NCBI GenBank assembly: GCA_947454055.1
Contig: CANGIS010000003.1
Location: 1 to 64,000 of the forward strand
DNA length: 64,000 nt
Direction: 5' to 3'
Source of the DNA: Hyphomicrobiales bacterium
GTDB taxonomy: Bacteria; Pseudomonadota; Alphaproteobacteria; Rhizobiales; Beijerinckiaceae
The notes under the pieces were generated by a model, which was given only the letters and a program-made list of their open reading frames with translations, had not been told where the DNA came from and ran no database searches. Position 1 is the first letter of the stretch; every line of letters begins with the position of its first letter. This document shows, piece by piece, positions 15,099 through 24,933 of the stretch. The position numbers and the translations under genes were made by a program.

Positions 15099-16307
15099 AT
15101 GGCGGATGCGTATATTTTTGATCATGTGCGCACACCGCGCGGGCGCGGCAAGCCGGATGGCGCGCTGCATGAAGTCACAGCCCTTGCACTAGCTGCCTCC
15201 CCGCTCCGCGCGCTCAAAGAGCGCAACCAGCTTGATTCGAAACTGGTTGATGATGTTGTGCTGGGCTGCGTCGATCCGGTCGGCGAAGCCGGCGGCAATA
15301 TCGGTCGTGCCGCGGCCCTTGTTGCCGGCTACGGCATCGGCGTTCCGGGTTTACAGATCAACCGGTTTTGCGCGTCCGGCCTGGATGCGATCAATTTTGC
15401 CTCTGCCCAAATCATGGCCGGCCAACAGCAGATGGCGCTGGCGGGCGGCGCTGAATCGATGAGCCGCATTGGCCTTGGCGCTTCGGGTGGCGCTTGGGCT
15501 GTCGATCCGGCGATTGCTATTCCCGCCTACTTTATGCCGCAGGGCATCTCTGCCGATCTCATTGCCACCAAATACGGTTTTTCGCGCGGCGATGTCGATG
15601 CCTATGCGGTTGAAAGCCAGAAGCGTGCGGCAAAGGCGTGGGCGGACGGATTTTTTGCCGCTTCGGTTTCACCCGTTCACGATATAAACGGCCTCGTAAT
15701 CTTGGACCGCGACGAGCATATGCGGCCCGATACCAGCCTGCAGTCGCTCAGTGGCTTGAAGCCCTCCTTTGCGGCTATGGCGGAACAGGGCGGTTTTGGC
15801 GCGGTGGCCCTGCAGGCGCATCCGGAGATCGAGATGATCGACCATGTCCATCACGCGGGTAATTCGTCCGGTATCGTCGATGGTGCATCAGCCGTGCTGT
15901 TGGGCTCGAAAGAGGCCGGACACGCTGCGGGCCTCAAACCCCGTGCTCGGATCAAAGCCTTTGCCAATATCGGCTCCGATCCGGCCTTGATGCTGACAGG
16001 CCCTGTCGACGTCACCCAAAAACTGCTCAAGAATGCCGGCATGTCCATCGGCGATATTGATCTTTTCGAAGTCAACGAGGCCTTCGCCGCCGTGGTCTTG
16101 CGGTTTATCCAAGCCTTTGGCGTTGATCCGGCCAAGGTCAACCCGAATGGCGGCGCGATTGCCATGGGCCACCCTTTGGGCGCTACCGGCGCGATGATTT
16201 TGGGTACCGCGCTCGATGAGCTGGAGCGCACGGGCAAAAGCGTGGCCCTCATCACGCTTTGCATCGGTGCCGGAATGGGCACGGCTACCATCATCGAGCG
16301 GGTATAA
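15099..16307 (+). CDS. Acetyl-CoA C-acyltransferase (3-ketoacyl-CoA thiolase)
   Basis: The thiolase cleaves 3-ketoacyl-CoA with CoA to give acetyl-CoA in fatty-acid beta-oxidation. All catalytic parts are present in the 402-residue protein: the nucleophile C91 (NRFCASG), the histidine of GHPLGATG (H358) and the second cysteine of LCIGAGMG (C388). The ATG at 15099 follows a GGGGCAAGG ribosome site. FadJ begins 5 bp after its stop, so the two make one operon and probably a multienzyme complex. FadI/FadA-type versus biosynthetic PhaA-type cannot be settled from sequence alone; the FadJ neighbour favours degradation. Confidence 0.93.
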   Translation: MADAYIFDHVRTPRGRGKPDGALHEVTALALAASPLRALKERNQLDSKLVDDVVLGCVDPVGEAGGNIGRAAALVAGYGIGVPGLQINRFCASGLDAINFASAQIMAGQQQMALAGGAESMSRIGLGASGGAWAVDPAIAIPAYFMPQGISADLIATKYGFSRGDVDAYAVESQKRAAKAWADGFFAASVSPVHDINGLVILDRDEHMRPDTSLQSLSGLKPSFAAMAEQGGFGAVALQAHPEIEMIDHVHHAGNSSGIVDGASAVLLGSKEAGHAAGLKPRARIKAFANIGSDPALMLTGPVDVTQKLLKNAGMSIGDIDLFEVNEAFAAVVLRFIQAFGVDPAKVNPNGGAIAMGHPLGATGAMILGTALDELERTGKSVALITLCIGAGMGTATIIERV

Positions 16308-16312
16308 AAACA

Positions 16313-18502
16313 ATGACCATGAACCTGACCCAATTCCGCTTCGAAACCGATACCGACGGCATCGCCACGCTGACATGGGATATGCCGGCCAAATCGATGA
16401 ATGTGTTCACCGATGTCACAATGGCCGAGCTCCTTCAGGTCATCGATCATGTTGCGAGCGACGCCGCAATCAAAGGCTGCGTCATCGTCTCCGGCAAACC
16501 GGATAGTTTTTCGGGCGGTGCCGACATCCGCATGCTGGAAGGCTTGGCCGAGCGCTCCCGCGAGAACGAAATCACTCTGGGGGCGGACGAGGCCAACCGG
16601 CTGTTTTTTGAAGAATCGCGGCACTTGTCGCAGCTTCTGCGGAAGCTCGAAACCTGCGGCAAGCCGTTTGCCTCGGCCATCAGTGGCGTGTGCCTCGGCG
16701 GTGCCTTCGAGCTGGCGCTCGCCTGCCATTACCGCGTCGTGTCGGATGATCCGAAAACCCGCCTCGGCCTGCCCGAAATCAAAATCGGCATTTTCCCAGG
16801 CGCAGGCGGCACGCAGCGCGTGGCCCGTCTTGCCCCCACCGGCGATGCTCTGCTCATGATGATGAAGGGCGAGCCGCTTAAACCAAGCGCCGCGCACAAG
16901 CTCAATCTGGTCCATGCGATTGCGCCCAAGGCCGAGATCGTTCAGCGCACCAAGGACTGGATTAAAGCGGGCGGTTCCGCGGTTCAGCCTTGGGATGCTG
17001 ACGGTTTCAAGCTGCCCTCCGGCCCCGTCTATTCCAAAGCGGGCATGATGGTGTGGCCGGCCGCCAGCGCCATTCTCCGCAAGGAAACCTACGATAATTA
17101 CCCCGCCGCCAAGGCCTTGTTGCAATCGGTCTATGAAGGTCTGCAACTGCCGATGGATGCGGCGTTACGGGTAGAAAGCCGCCATTTCGCCCATATCCTC
17201 AAGGGCCAAGTGGCCAAAGCGATGATCCGTACGTTGTTTGTCTCGATGCAGGCGCTCAACAAAGGTGCCCGTCGTCCAGCGGGCGAGCCTGTCTCATCGT
17301 TGCGCCGCATCGGCGTGATCGGCGCGGGCTTTATGGGAGCGGGTATCGCGACCGTCGCTGCGCTCGCCGGTATCGATGTGGTGCTGATCGACCGCGATCA
17401 GGCCGCTGCCGATAAAGGCAAGGCGTCGGCCGACAGGGTCATGGCGGGTCGCGTCTCGAAGGGACGGGCTACCGAGGCCGAGCGCGAGGCGTTTTTGGCA
17501 CGCATCACGCCGACGCCGGATTTTGCCGCCCTTCACGATGTCGATCTTGTGGTTGAAGCGGTGTTTGAAGACCCGACAGTCAAAGCCGACACGATCAAAA
17601 AGGCCGAAGCGGCGATGCCTGCTTCCGTTGTCTTTGCATCCAACACCTCTACTTTGCCGATTTCCGAACTGGCCACGCATTTTTCGCGGCGCCCCGATTT
17701 CATCGGCATTCATTTCTTCTCGCCGGTTGACCGGATGCAGCTGGTTGAAATCATCATGGGCAAGGAGACGGGACCCAAAGCCTTGGCGATCGCCTTCGAC
17801 TTTGTCCGCCTCATCGGCAAGACGCCGATTGTGGTCAATGACGCGCGTGGCTTCTTCGCCAATCGCTGCGTGTTGAACTATCTCCTCGAAGGGCATTTGA
17901 TGCTGCATGAGGGCGTGCCCCCCGCAATGATCGAAAATGCCGCGCGGATGGCCGGCATGCCGGTGGGGCCTTTGGCCCTATCCGATGAAATCGCGCTCGA
18001 TCTGATCTATAAAATCCTCAAAGCGACCAAAGCGGCGCTGGGGCCGAGCGCTGTTCATCCCGTGCAAGAAGCGATGATGACCAGCATGGTGGAAACCCAT
18101 GGTCGGCTTGGGCGCAAATCCGGCGGTGGTTTTTATGCCTATCCGCAAGGTGCCCCGAAGCATCTCTGGAACGGGCTTTCCGAATACCGTACCGCGACGC
18201 TTGATCCCGACACGATGGACATCGAGGAACTGAAGCATCGCTTGCTCGTCACTCAAGCGCTCGAAGCGGCCCGTTCGATCGAGGAAGGGATCGTCACCGA
18301 TCCGCGCGAGGCCGATGTCGGCGCGATCTTGGGCTTCGGCTTTGCGCCTTACACCGGCGGGCCGATCTCGATGATCGACGGTATTGGCCCGAACCGTTTC
18401 GTGGCGCTATGCGAGGCGCTGGCCCATAAACATGGATCGCGCTTTGCACCCAACGCGTTGCTGCGCAGCATGGCGGCTAAAGGCGAGCGCTTTTACCCTT
18501 AA
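16313..18502 (+). CDS. fadJ: Bifunctional enoyl-CoA hydratase / 3-hydroxyacyl-CoA dehydrogenase (FadJ-like)
   Basis: This 729-residue fusion performs the second and third steps of beta-oxidation. The N-terminal crotonase domain (1 to about 190) has the oxyanion loop CLGGAFELALA and the catalytic LPEIKIGIFPGAGGTQR block near residue 152. The NAD-binding domain begins at GVIGAGFMGAG (about 333), with SNTSTLPIS near 443 and the catalytic histidine in HFFSP near 467. The ATG at 16313 follows the thiolase stop closely; the open frame upstream runs into the thiolase gene. Its stop overlaps by 4 bp the end of the opposing sensor kinase gene. Confidence 0.94.
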   Translation: MTMNLTQFRFETDTDGIATLTWDMPAKSMNVFTDVTMAELLQVIDHVASDAAIKGCVIVSGKPDSFSGGADIRMLEGLAERSRENEITLGADEANRLFFEESRHLSQLLRKLETCGKPFASAISGVCLGGAFELALACHYRVVSDDPKTRLGLPEIKIGIFPGAGGTQRVARLAPTGDALLMMMKGEPLKPSAAHKLNLVHAIAPKAEIVQRTKDWIKAGGSAVQPWDADGFKLPSGPVYSKAGMMVWPAASAILRKETYDNYPAAKALLQSVYEGLQLPMDAALRVESRHFAHILKGQVAKAMIRTLFVSMQALNKGARRPAGEPVSSLRRIGVIGAGFMGAGIATVAALAGIDVVLIDRDQAAADKGKASADRVMAGRVSKGRATEAEREAFLARITPTPDFAALHDVDLVVEAVFEDPTVKADTIKKAEAAMPASVVFASNTSTLPISELATHFSRRPDFIGIHFFSPVDRMQLVEIIMGKETGPKALAIAFDFVRLIGKTPIVVNDARGFFANRCVLNYLLEGHLMLHEGVPPAMIENAARMAGMPVGPLALSDEIALDLIYKILKATKAALGPSAVHPVQEAMMTSMVETHGRLGRKSGGGFYAYPQGAPKHLWNGLSEYRTATLDPDTMDIEELKHRLLVTQALEAARSIEEGIVTDPREADVGAILGFGFAPYTGGPISMIDGIGPNRFVALCEALAHKHGSRFAPNALLRSMAAKGERFYP

Positions 18503-21500
18503 GACGGTCGAGCCGCCCGCCATTGGGCGAGCAGGGCGCGAAGCGCTGCGGGCTTGAGCGGCTTGTGCAGCACGACGATGGCAGCTGCGTCGGCTTCATC
18601 CCTTACCGTCGGAGTGCGGTCGGCGGTCACCAGAATAGCCCGGGTTTCAGAACCAAACTGCGCGCGCACCCTTCCGATCGCGTCGATGCCAGTGCCCTCG
18701 TCGAGATGGTAATCGGCGATCACGACCTCGGGTTGGCTTGCCAGATCGTCAAGCTCGCCAAGGCTTGCGGCCGTGGTGACGCGGCATCCCCACCCTTCCA
18801 GCAAAAGCCGCATGCCGTCGATGATCGCCGGTTCATTGTCGATCGCCAATATCGCCATTCCGGCCAAGGGGGTCGAAAGGGTTGGCGCATGGGAGGGAAG
18901 GGCTTTTGTCACCGCAACAGGATCGACGAGCGGAAGCTCGACCGAAAACAGCGACCCTTTGCCGGGCTCCGAGGTCAGCTTCAAAGGATGGCGCAACAGC
19001 CGCGCGATCCGTTCGACAATCGACAGACCCAACCCCAGCCCGCGGGCCACGCGGGCGCCTTCATCCAGCCGCTTGAATTCGCGGAAGATGGTTTTTTGTT
19101 GCGACAGCGGAATACCAAGCCCGGTATCGCGAACCTCGATCCTGATCTTGCCTTTCTTGCGGCGGCAGCCCACCAGAACGCGCCCTTCGGGCGTATATTT
19201 GATCGCGTTGGAAATCAGGTTTTGTAGCAAACGTCGCAACAAGCGCCGGTCCGAGCGGACGGCCAACGAGGTTTTGACGAAGATCAGCCGAAGGTCTTTT
19301 TCCTTGGCCATCGGTTCGAGTTCGATTGTTAGCTGGCTCAGCAGATCATCCAGCGCGAAACTCGTCAGCTCCGGCTTCATGGCGCCCGCATCGAGCCGCG
19401 AAATATCCAGAAGCGTGGTCAAAATATCCTCGACCGCCTCGAGCGATGCGGCCACATTTTCGGCAAGGCTTTCGTCGCCCTGTTTGCGGTCACGCTCGAG
19501 CAGTGCGGTCGAATAAAGCCGCGCGGCGTTCAGCGGCTGCAAAATATCGTGGCTGGCGGCAGCCAAAAACCGAGTCTTGGAGAGATTGGCATCTTCGGCT
19601 TCGGCCTTGGCGCGGGTCAATTCGCTGTTGAGCCGCAGCAGTTCCTCTGTCCGCTCCCTTACCCTTGCTTCGAGCGATTCATTGACGCGGGCGAGCGCCT
19701 CCTCGGCGTTCACGTTTTCGGTCACATCGGTATAGGTGGTCACAATGCCGCCATCGGGCAGGGGGGCGGAGCGGAACTCCACCGTCTTGCCATCGGGGAA
19801 CAGGCGCAGGCGCGACGGGCTGGTCTCGCCGACAAAACTCGCCAGCCGTGCCGCGATCAACCGGTCTTTTCGGCCCGGACCATAGAGTCCCTTTTTGGCG
19901 TTGAAGCTGACAATCTCCTCGAGCGACGTTCCCGCGCGCATCATGGTGTCGGGCAGGCCGAAGAGCTGCTGAAATTCGCGGTTCCAGCAGTTCATTTTCA
20001 GATCGCGGTCAAACACCGTAATGCCTTGGCGGGCATGGTCGAGCGCGTGCTGCAGCAAATCCCGATTATATTGCAGCGCAGCAGAGGCGTCGTCGAGCAG
20101 ACGCAGCGCATCGGCGCGACTCACATTCGAGCCGCTCAGCAACATCGACAAAACGCGGCGGGAGGAGGCCGCCCCGATGGCGGATGCCAATTGATGCTCG
20201 GCGAAACGCAGCATTTCAATATCGGCGGATCGATCGTCGCTTCCCTCGATCGGAAAGGACGGGATCATGCCCGCAAAGGCGCGGTCGGTTTGCTCGACAC
20301 CGAGATAGCGCCCCACCACGCGCTTCAATTCGCCGATTGTCACAGGACTCCGCCACAACCGGAAATTGAAGGGCCGTGTGGACCGGTCGGGGGCGACAAA
20401 CAAGCCCGCTTGCAAGGTCTCGATCGCATTGGGTGCCCGCAGCATGGAAAAGCCGACATAGGCCAAAAGATTGGTGGCAAGGCTGAACAGTGAGCCGTTG
20501 GCGATAAAGGGTAGATCGAGGCCGAAAAGCGCGGTCGGCCGCAGCCATCCGACGCCGAACGGGCCGTGGCCGAGCAGCAGGCTCAACGATCCGCGAACCG
20601 GATCGGCCAGATTGGGCAGCGCAAGCGTGTAAAACCATACCGCAATGCCGGCGATCAGCCCCGCACTGGCTCCCAGCGCCGTTCCGCGCCGCCATATCAG
20701 GCCGCCAAAAAAGGCCGGTGCGATTTGCGCAATCGCGGCAAAGGATACAAGTCCGATCGAGGCCAGCGCCGCCTCGCTCGTGGTTCGGAAATAGACATAG
20801 CCTGCGAGCAGCACCAGCACGATGGCGGCGCGCCGGATCGCCAGCACCTGCCCGCCGAGATCACCCGAACGCGGACGTGACAGCTTGTTCCGCCCTTGCA
20901 ACATCAACGGCATCACAAGGTCATTCGACACCATCGTGCCCAGTGCCACGCATTCCACGATCACCATAGCGGTGGACGCCGAAAGTCCGCCGATAAACAC
21001 AATCAAAGCGACGACCCCGTTGCCCGCATGCAGCGGCAGGTGCAGCACCGCCATATCGCGATCAATCGCACCGGGCGGAAAAATCAGGTCCGACCCCAGC
21101 GCGATCGGCACGACGAACACATTGATCAGCACAAGATAGAGCGGAAACAACCACGCCGCCCGCGTCAAATCCGCCTCGTTTCGGTTCTCGACGATGGCCA
21201 TGTGAAACTGGCGCGGCAACAGCAAAATAATGGCCGACGACAGCACCGTCATCGTCAGAATCGTGGCCAATCCACTGCTCCGGCCAAACAGCGGCACAAT
21301 ATCCGCGCGCGCCGTAACCGCCACGATCAACGGGCCGAGACCGCCAAACATACCCCAGACGACAAACCATCCCACCACCAGAAAAGCCGCCAGCTTGATC
21401 ACCGATTCAACCGCAACCGCCAGCGTCAACCCGCTATGATGGTCGCGCGAGTCGATGTGGCGGGTGCCGAACACGGTGGTAAAGGCGGCCAGAACAAGCG

Positions 21501-22008
21501 TCACCGTCAGGGCCAGCGGGCCGGAGCCGCGCGTCGAAAAGCCCGGCGCCCCGCCCGGTACGGCATCAAGAAGCGTCGCCAGGGAAACCGAAATCGCTTT
21601 GAGTTGCAGCGCGATATAGGGGATGGACCCGATCACCGCGATCACCGCGACAATGGCAGCCACCCTCGCATTCTTGCCATAACGCGAGGCCACAAAATCG
21701 GCCACCGAAAGAATATTCTGCGATTTCGACAGTGTCACGATCCGCGCCACGAAGGAGCGGCCGAAGCCGATCACCAGGATCGGGCCGATATAGATCGCCA
21801 GAAAATCGAACCCCGTGGCGGAGGCAAGGCCGACCGAGCCGAAAAACGTCCACGACGTGCAATAAACCGCCAAAGTCAGCGCATAAATCGTCGCGCCCAG
21901 CCGCCCTTTCAGAAAGGACTGGCCGTATAAATCGCCAAAATGCGCCACCGCGAACAGTCCCGACAAATAGATCAGGGCCGCCAGAATAATCACCCAACCT
22001 GCAATCAT
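18499..22008 (-). CDS. Hybrid sensor histidine kinase with N-terminal SLC5/sodium-solute-symporter domain
   Basis: The 1169-residue protein resembles the CbrA/CrbS class. Residues 1 to about 490 are a 12-13 helix sodium:solute symporter-like domain (start GWVIILAALIYLSGLFAVA). A PAS domain (about 655-760) follows, then a coiled coil, a histidine phosphotransfer domain with H820 (ASHDILQP), an ATPase domain (LISNAIKYTPEG, GLGLSIVERI) and a C-terminal receiver with D1099 (ADYHLDEG). In Pseudomonas and Vibrio such kinases control carbon and acetate use. The adjacent beta-oxidation genes and a FixJ-like regulator 1.6 kb away fit a carbon-responsive role, but its partner is not proven. The start has a GAGG site about 13 bases upstream. 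Confidence 0.9.
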   Translation of the reverse strand: MIAGWVIILAALIYLSGLFAVAHFGDLYGQSFLKGRLGATIYALTLAVYCTSWTFFGSVGLASATGFDFLAIYIGPILVIGFGRSFVARIVTLSKSQNILSVADFVASRYGKNARVAAIVAVIAVIGSIPYIALQLKAISVSLATLLDAVPGGAPGFSTRGSGPLALTVTLVLAAFTTVFGTRHIDSRDHHSGLTLAVAVESVIKLAAFLVVGWFVVWGMFGGLGPLIVAVTARADIVPLFGRSSGLATILTMTVLSSAIILLLPRQFHMAIVENRNEADLTRAAWLFPLYLVLINVFVVPIALGSDLIFPPGAIDRDMAVLHLPLHAGNGVVALIVFIGGLSASTAMVIVECVALGTMVSNDLVMPLMLQGRNKLSRPRSGDLGGQVLAIRRAAIVLVLLAGYVYFRTTSEAALASIGLVSFAAIAQIAPAFFGGLIWRRGTALGASAGLIAGIAVWFYTLALPNLADPVRGSLSLLLGHGPFGVGWLRPTALFGLDLPFIANGSLFSLATNLLAYVGFSMLRAPNAIETLQAGLFVAPDRSTRPFNFRLWRSPVTIGELKRVVGRYLGVEQTDRAFAGMIPSFPIEGSDDRSADIEMLRFAEHQLASAIGAASSRRVLSMLLSGSNVSRADALRLLDDASAALQYNRDLLQHALDHARQGITVFDRDLKMNCWNREFQQLFGLPDTMMRAGTSLEEIVSFNAKKGLYGPGRKDRLIAARLASFVGETSPSRLRLFPDGKTVEFRSAPLPDGGIVTTYTDVTENVNAEEALARVNESLEARVRERTEELLRLNSELTRAKAEAEDANLSKTRFLAAASHDILQPLNAARLYSTALLERDRKQGDESLAENVAASLEAVEDILTTLLDISRLDAGAMKPELTSFALDDLLSQLTIELEPMAKEKDLRLIFVKTSLAVRSDRRLLRRLLQNLISNAIKYTPEGRVLVGCRRKKGKIRIEVRDTGLGIPLSQQKTIFREFKRLDEGARVARGLGLGLSIVERIARLLRHPLKLTSEPGKGSLFSVELPLVDPVAVTKALPSHAPTLSTPLAGMAILAIDNEPAIIDGMRLLLEGWGCRVTTAASLGELDDLASQPEVVIADYHLDEGTGIDAIGRVRAQFGSETRAILVTADRTPTVRDEADAAAIVVLHKPLKPAALRALLAQWRAARPS

Positions 22009-22117
22009 GGCGTTCGCGTATCCTCAAAAATGTCAGGATGGGAGAATTCCAGTTCGCATGCGCTATGGCAAGCGCTGCTTCTTTATGAAACAAAGGAAGC
22101 CTTGATCCTTCAACCCG

Positions 22118-23326
22118 ATGAGTCCTGCCATGTTCACTGCCGACGCCGCGTCCGACCTTCGCCCGTTTGTCCGCTCAGAAGCCTTGGCGGCTCCACAAAG
22201 CGGTATCACGGATGTGTTTACCTATGGTTGGGGTCGGTCGGGTTTGATTCCGCTCTGGGCGGGCGAGGGCGACATGTCGACGCCGGCCTTTATTACCGAG
22301 GCGACGACGCGATCGCTGGCGGTCGGCGAAACCTTCTACACGCCCAATCGCGGCATTCCGGAGTTTCGGGCGGCGGTCGCCCGCTATATGTCCAAACTCT
22401 ACGGCCAGACTTTTGCGCCCGAGCGGTTCTTGTGCACCATTGGCGGTATGCACGCTCTCCAGATCGCCATGCGGATGACGCTGTCGGCGGGGGACGAGTT
22501 CCTCGTGCCCTCGCCCGCCTGGCCCAATTTCATCGGGTGCGGCACGGTTATCGGCGCGGTGCCGGTCGATGTGCCGATGGGTCTCACCGAGGACGGGCCG
22601 AAGGGCCGCTGGTTTCTGGATATTGATCGGATTGCTGCGGCCATCACGCCGAAGACGCGGGTGATCGTCATCAATTCGCCGTCGAACCCGACGGGCTGGA
22701 CCGCGACGCTTGCCGAGTTGAAAGCCGTCCTTGAGCTGGCCCGCAAGCACGGGCTGTGGATCATTGCCGATGAAATCTACGGCCAATTCGTTATGGATGG
22801 TTCGGCCCGCGCGCCGTCCTTCCACGATGTGATGACGGAAGATGATCGCATTCTCTTTGTCCAGACCTTCTCGAAAAACTGGGCCATGACGGGTTGGCGC
22901 ATCGGCTGGCTCGAATGCCATCCGTCTCTGGCCCAGACGGCCGAAAACCTGATCCAGTATTCGTCCTCCGGTGTTGCCACCTTCTTGCAGCGTGGTGCCA
23001 TTGCAGCGCTGGATCACGGTGAAAGTTTCGTCAAACACCAGATCGAGCGGGCCAAAAAGGGCTGCGACATTGTCTGCGAAGGCTTGGCCAGCACGGGGCG
23101 TGTCCGGTTTTTCCGTCCCGAAGGCGCGTTCTATCTCTATTTCCGACTGGAGGGTGCCAAAGACTCGATGGCAATTGCCAAGCGCCTGATTGATGACGCC
23201 AATGTGGGATTGGCTCCGGGCGTGGCTTTTGCCAGCAGCGAGGATGCCTGGTTAAGGCTTTGCTTTGCGCGCAAGGCGGAAGATGTGATGGAAGCGACCG
23301 CCCGACTGGTCAAGGCGCTCCGGTAA
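22118..23326 (+). CDS. Class I/II pyridoxal-phosphate aminotransferase
   Basis: The 402-residue protein is a fold-type I aminotransferase. The PLP-binding lysine is K253 in TFSKNWAMTGWRIGW, with SPSNPTGW near residue 190 and the FYTPNRGIPEFRAAVARY block near 75. Substrate specificity cannot be read off; aspartate or aromatic amino acids are typical for this branch. Starts at 22118 (MSPAMFTAD) and 22130 (MFTAD) are both possible. It is divergent from the sensor kinase across about 110 bp and not closely linked to the next gene. Confidence 0.88.
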   Translation: MSPAMFTADAASDLRPFVRSEALAAPQSGITDVFTYGWGRSGLIPLWAGEGDMSTPAFITEATTRSLAVGETFYTPNRGIPEFRAAVARYMSKLYGQTFAPERFLCTIGGMHALQIAMRMTLSAGDEFLVPSPAWPNFIGCGTVIGAVPVDVPMGLTEDGPKGRWFLDIDRIAAAITPKTRVIVINSPSNPTGWTATLAELKAVLELARKHGLWIIADEIYGQFVMDGSARAPSFHDVMTEDDRILFVQTFSKNWAMTGWRIGWLECHPSLAQTAENLIQYSSSGVATFLQRGAIAALDHGESFVKHQIERAKKGCDIVCEGLASTGRVRFFRPEGAFYLYFRLEGAKDSMAIAKRLIDDANVGLAPGVAFASSEDAWLRLCFARKAEDVMEATARLVKALR

Positions 23327-23625
23327 GGCAGCGTTTCCGCAATAATACCGACCTAGCCGAAAAATCCCCATTTTCGCCATATTATTCAAATAGATAATGG
23401 AGGCCATCAAGCAGGTCGATCCATGCCGCAGCGCCATGCGGACAAAGTCGCAAGACAAAATACGCAACCAAATTCAGACTGGATCGTTTTCGATTCAACC
23501 AATGCGGATTTAAGGCCTTTTAACATCGGTCTCTCGCAAAGGAAGAAATGAAAACAGATTGTAGGTTCTCTATTATTGAGCGCTTTTTCAGCGTTTTTTT
23601 GAGAAATCGCCGCAGGAGGTTTGTG
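23327..23625. other. Spacer between aminotransferase and FixJ-like regulator
   Basis: About 300 bp with no gene I can support. The last part (23548-23625) is an open extension of the regulator frame, but the ribosome site lies after it, so it is most likely the leader and promoter region. Confidence 0.4.
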
Positions 23626-24240
23626 ATGGTCGATTCCCGTATGGTTGAACAAGACATTTATATTGCCGATGCTGATCTTGCTTTTCGGAGTGCTGTGGCC
23701 TCGAGCCTTGAAACGCAAGGCTATCACGTTACTTTGTTCTCGGATGGTCAGTCTTTATTGGCAGCAACACGTCATCACGTTCCGGGCTGCATCGTCCTGG
23801 ATGCTGAGGTTTCCGGTACAACCGGCCATGATTTGCTCGGCGAACTCGGCCACCGCGTGGCCGCTCCCATCGTGATGATGTCCGATCATGCGAATGTCGA
23901 AATGGCCGTTAATGCCATGAAAAAAGGCGCCAGAGATTTTATGGCCAAGCCATGTTTTGCGGATGCCGTGGTCGGCCGTGTGCAACAGGCTCTGGCGGAA
24001 AAGCGGGGATCGAATGGTGCCGTGCCGAATGTGGTGTCGGTGCCCGGAGGTGACCGGCTAACGCCGCGCGAACGCGAAGTGCTGCAAAGGATTTCAGCCG
24101 GCGCCTCAAACAAAGAGGCTGGACGCCAGCTCGGCATAAGCCCTCGTACGGTCGAGGTGCATCGGGCCCGGATCATGGAGAAAATCGGCGCGCGCAATAC
24201 GGCAGATCTCGTCCGGATTGTGTATTCCGCCTCGTTTTAA
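23626..24240 (+). CDS. FixJ-like (LuxR/NarL-type) response regulator
   Basis: The 204-residue protein has an N-terminal receiver domain, with the acidic pocket at DADLAF, phospho-acceptor D59 (VLDAEVSG) and the conserved lysine of MAKP, and a C-terminal LuxR helix-turn-helix (about 140-200: LTPREREVLQRISAG, GISPRTVEVHRARI). The ATG at 23626 is chosen because AGGAGG lies 7 bases upstream; an in-frame ATG at 23548 lacks that. A Crp/Fnr gene follows 51 bp later, recalling the FixJ-FixK order of rhizobia. No FixL-type haem kinase is nearby; the SLC5 hybrid kinase is the only kinase at hand. Confidence 0.9.
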   Translation: MVDSRMVEQDIYIADADLAFRSAVASSLETQGYHVTLFSDGQSLLAATRHHVPGCIVLDAEVSGTTGHDLLGELGHRVAAPIVMMSDHANVEMAVNAMKKGARDFMAKPCFADAVVGRVQQALAEKRGSNGAVPNVVSVPGGDRLTPREREVLQRISAGASNKEAGRQLGISPRTVEVHRARIMEKIGARNTADLVRIVYSASF

Positions 24241-24291
24241 GCGTTTCGGATATCTGATCGGGTTTCCCGTTTTACCTCGGCAGGTGCCGTC

Positions 24292-24933
24292 ATGTCCCAG
24301 TATCTTGAGAAGGCAGGGGTGGAAAGCCCCGGCGTCGGTCGCATGGTCGACTTCCCGCCGCGGGTTACCATTATTGACGAAGGGGAGCCCGCGCGCTCCA
24401 TTTTCCGTATTGTTACCGGTAACGTCATGATTTCGAAGCTTTTGCCCGATGGTCGTCGGCAAATCTTCGAGGTTTTGGGACCCGGCAGCATCTTCGGTGT
24501 TACGCCCAACGGGCGCCATGACAGCGTGGCGGAATCATTGACGGACGTTCGCCTGACCGCCTTTGAAAAGGGGTTGGCCGAGCGCTCCTCGTCCTTCACT
24601 TCGCTCGTTGCGGATCGTCTGAAAGTTCAGATTTGCGCCTTGCATGGGCATGCGGTGTTGCTGGGCCGAAAATCCGCCGTCGAACGCGTCGCGTCCTATA
24701 TTCTCGAATTGATTGAGGCGCGCGAGGATACGGCTTTAGCGCCTGAAGGCAGCGTAACGGTTCGCGTCTTGATGACGCGGTCGGAAATTGCCGACTATCT
24801 CGGCTTGACGCTCGAAACGGTCAGTCGGGCCTTTTCGCAACTGAAACGCGATGGCGTTCTGGCCTATGAGCGCCATGATGGGCTCATGCGCGTCAGCATC
24901 CGGCGGCTACGACCCTTGACGGGTACCTATTAA
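24292..24933 (+). CDS. Crp/Fnr-family regulator, FixK-like, without iron-sulfur cysteines
   Basis: The 213-residue protein has a cupin-like effector domain (about 20-115, with PDGRRQIFEVLGPGSIFG) and a winged helix at the C-terminus (about 150-205, with the recognition helix in TRSEIADYLGLTLETVSRAFSQL). The E-SR pattern in that helix (ETVSR) is the one that reads TTGAT half-sites in FNR and FixK. There is no N-terminal cysteine cluster, so it does not sense oxygen through an iron-sulfur centre; FixK-type proteins are set by their abundance. Position after a FixJ-like regulator supports that relay. Confidence 0.88.
   Translation: MSQYLEKAGVESPGVGRMVDFPPRVTIIDEGEPARSIFRIVTGNVMISKLLPDGRRQIFEVLGPGSIFGVTPNGRHDSVAESLTDVRLTAFEKGLAERSSSFTSLVADRLKVQICALHGHAVLLGRKSAVERVASYILELIEAREDTALAPEGSVTVRVLMTRSEIADYLGLTLETVSRAFSQLKRDGVLAYERHDGLMRVSIRRLRPLTGTY

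Noticed and set aside
15851-17146. A 431-codon minus-strand open frame across the thiolase and fadJ genes.
   Set aside because: It spans two real genes on the other strand with intact active sites, so it is a shadow.
20896-21930. A 344-codon plus-strand frame rich in R, Q and H inside the hybrid kinase gene.
   Set aside because: It is the antisense of membrane-helix codons, a known artefact.
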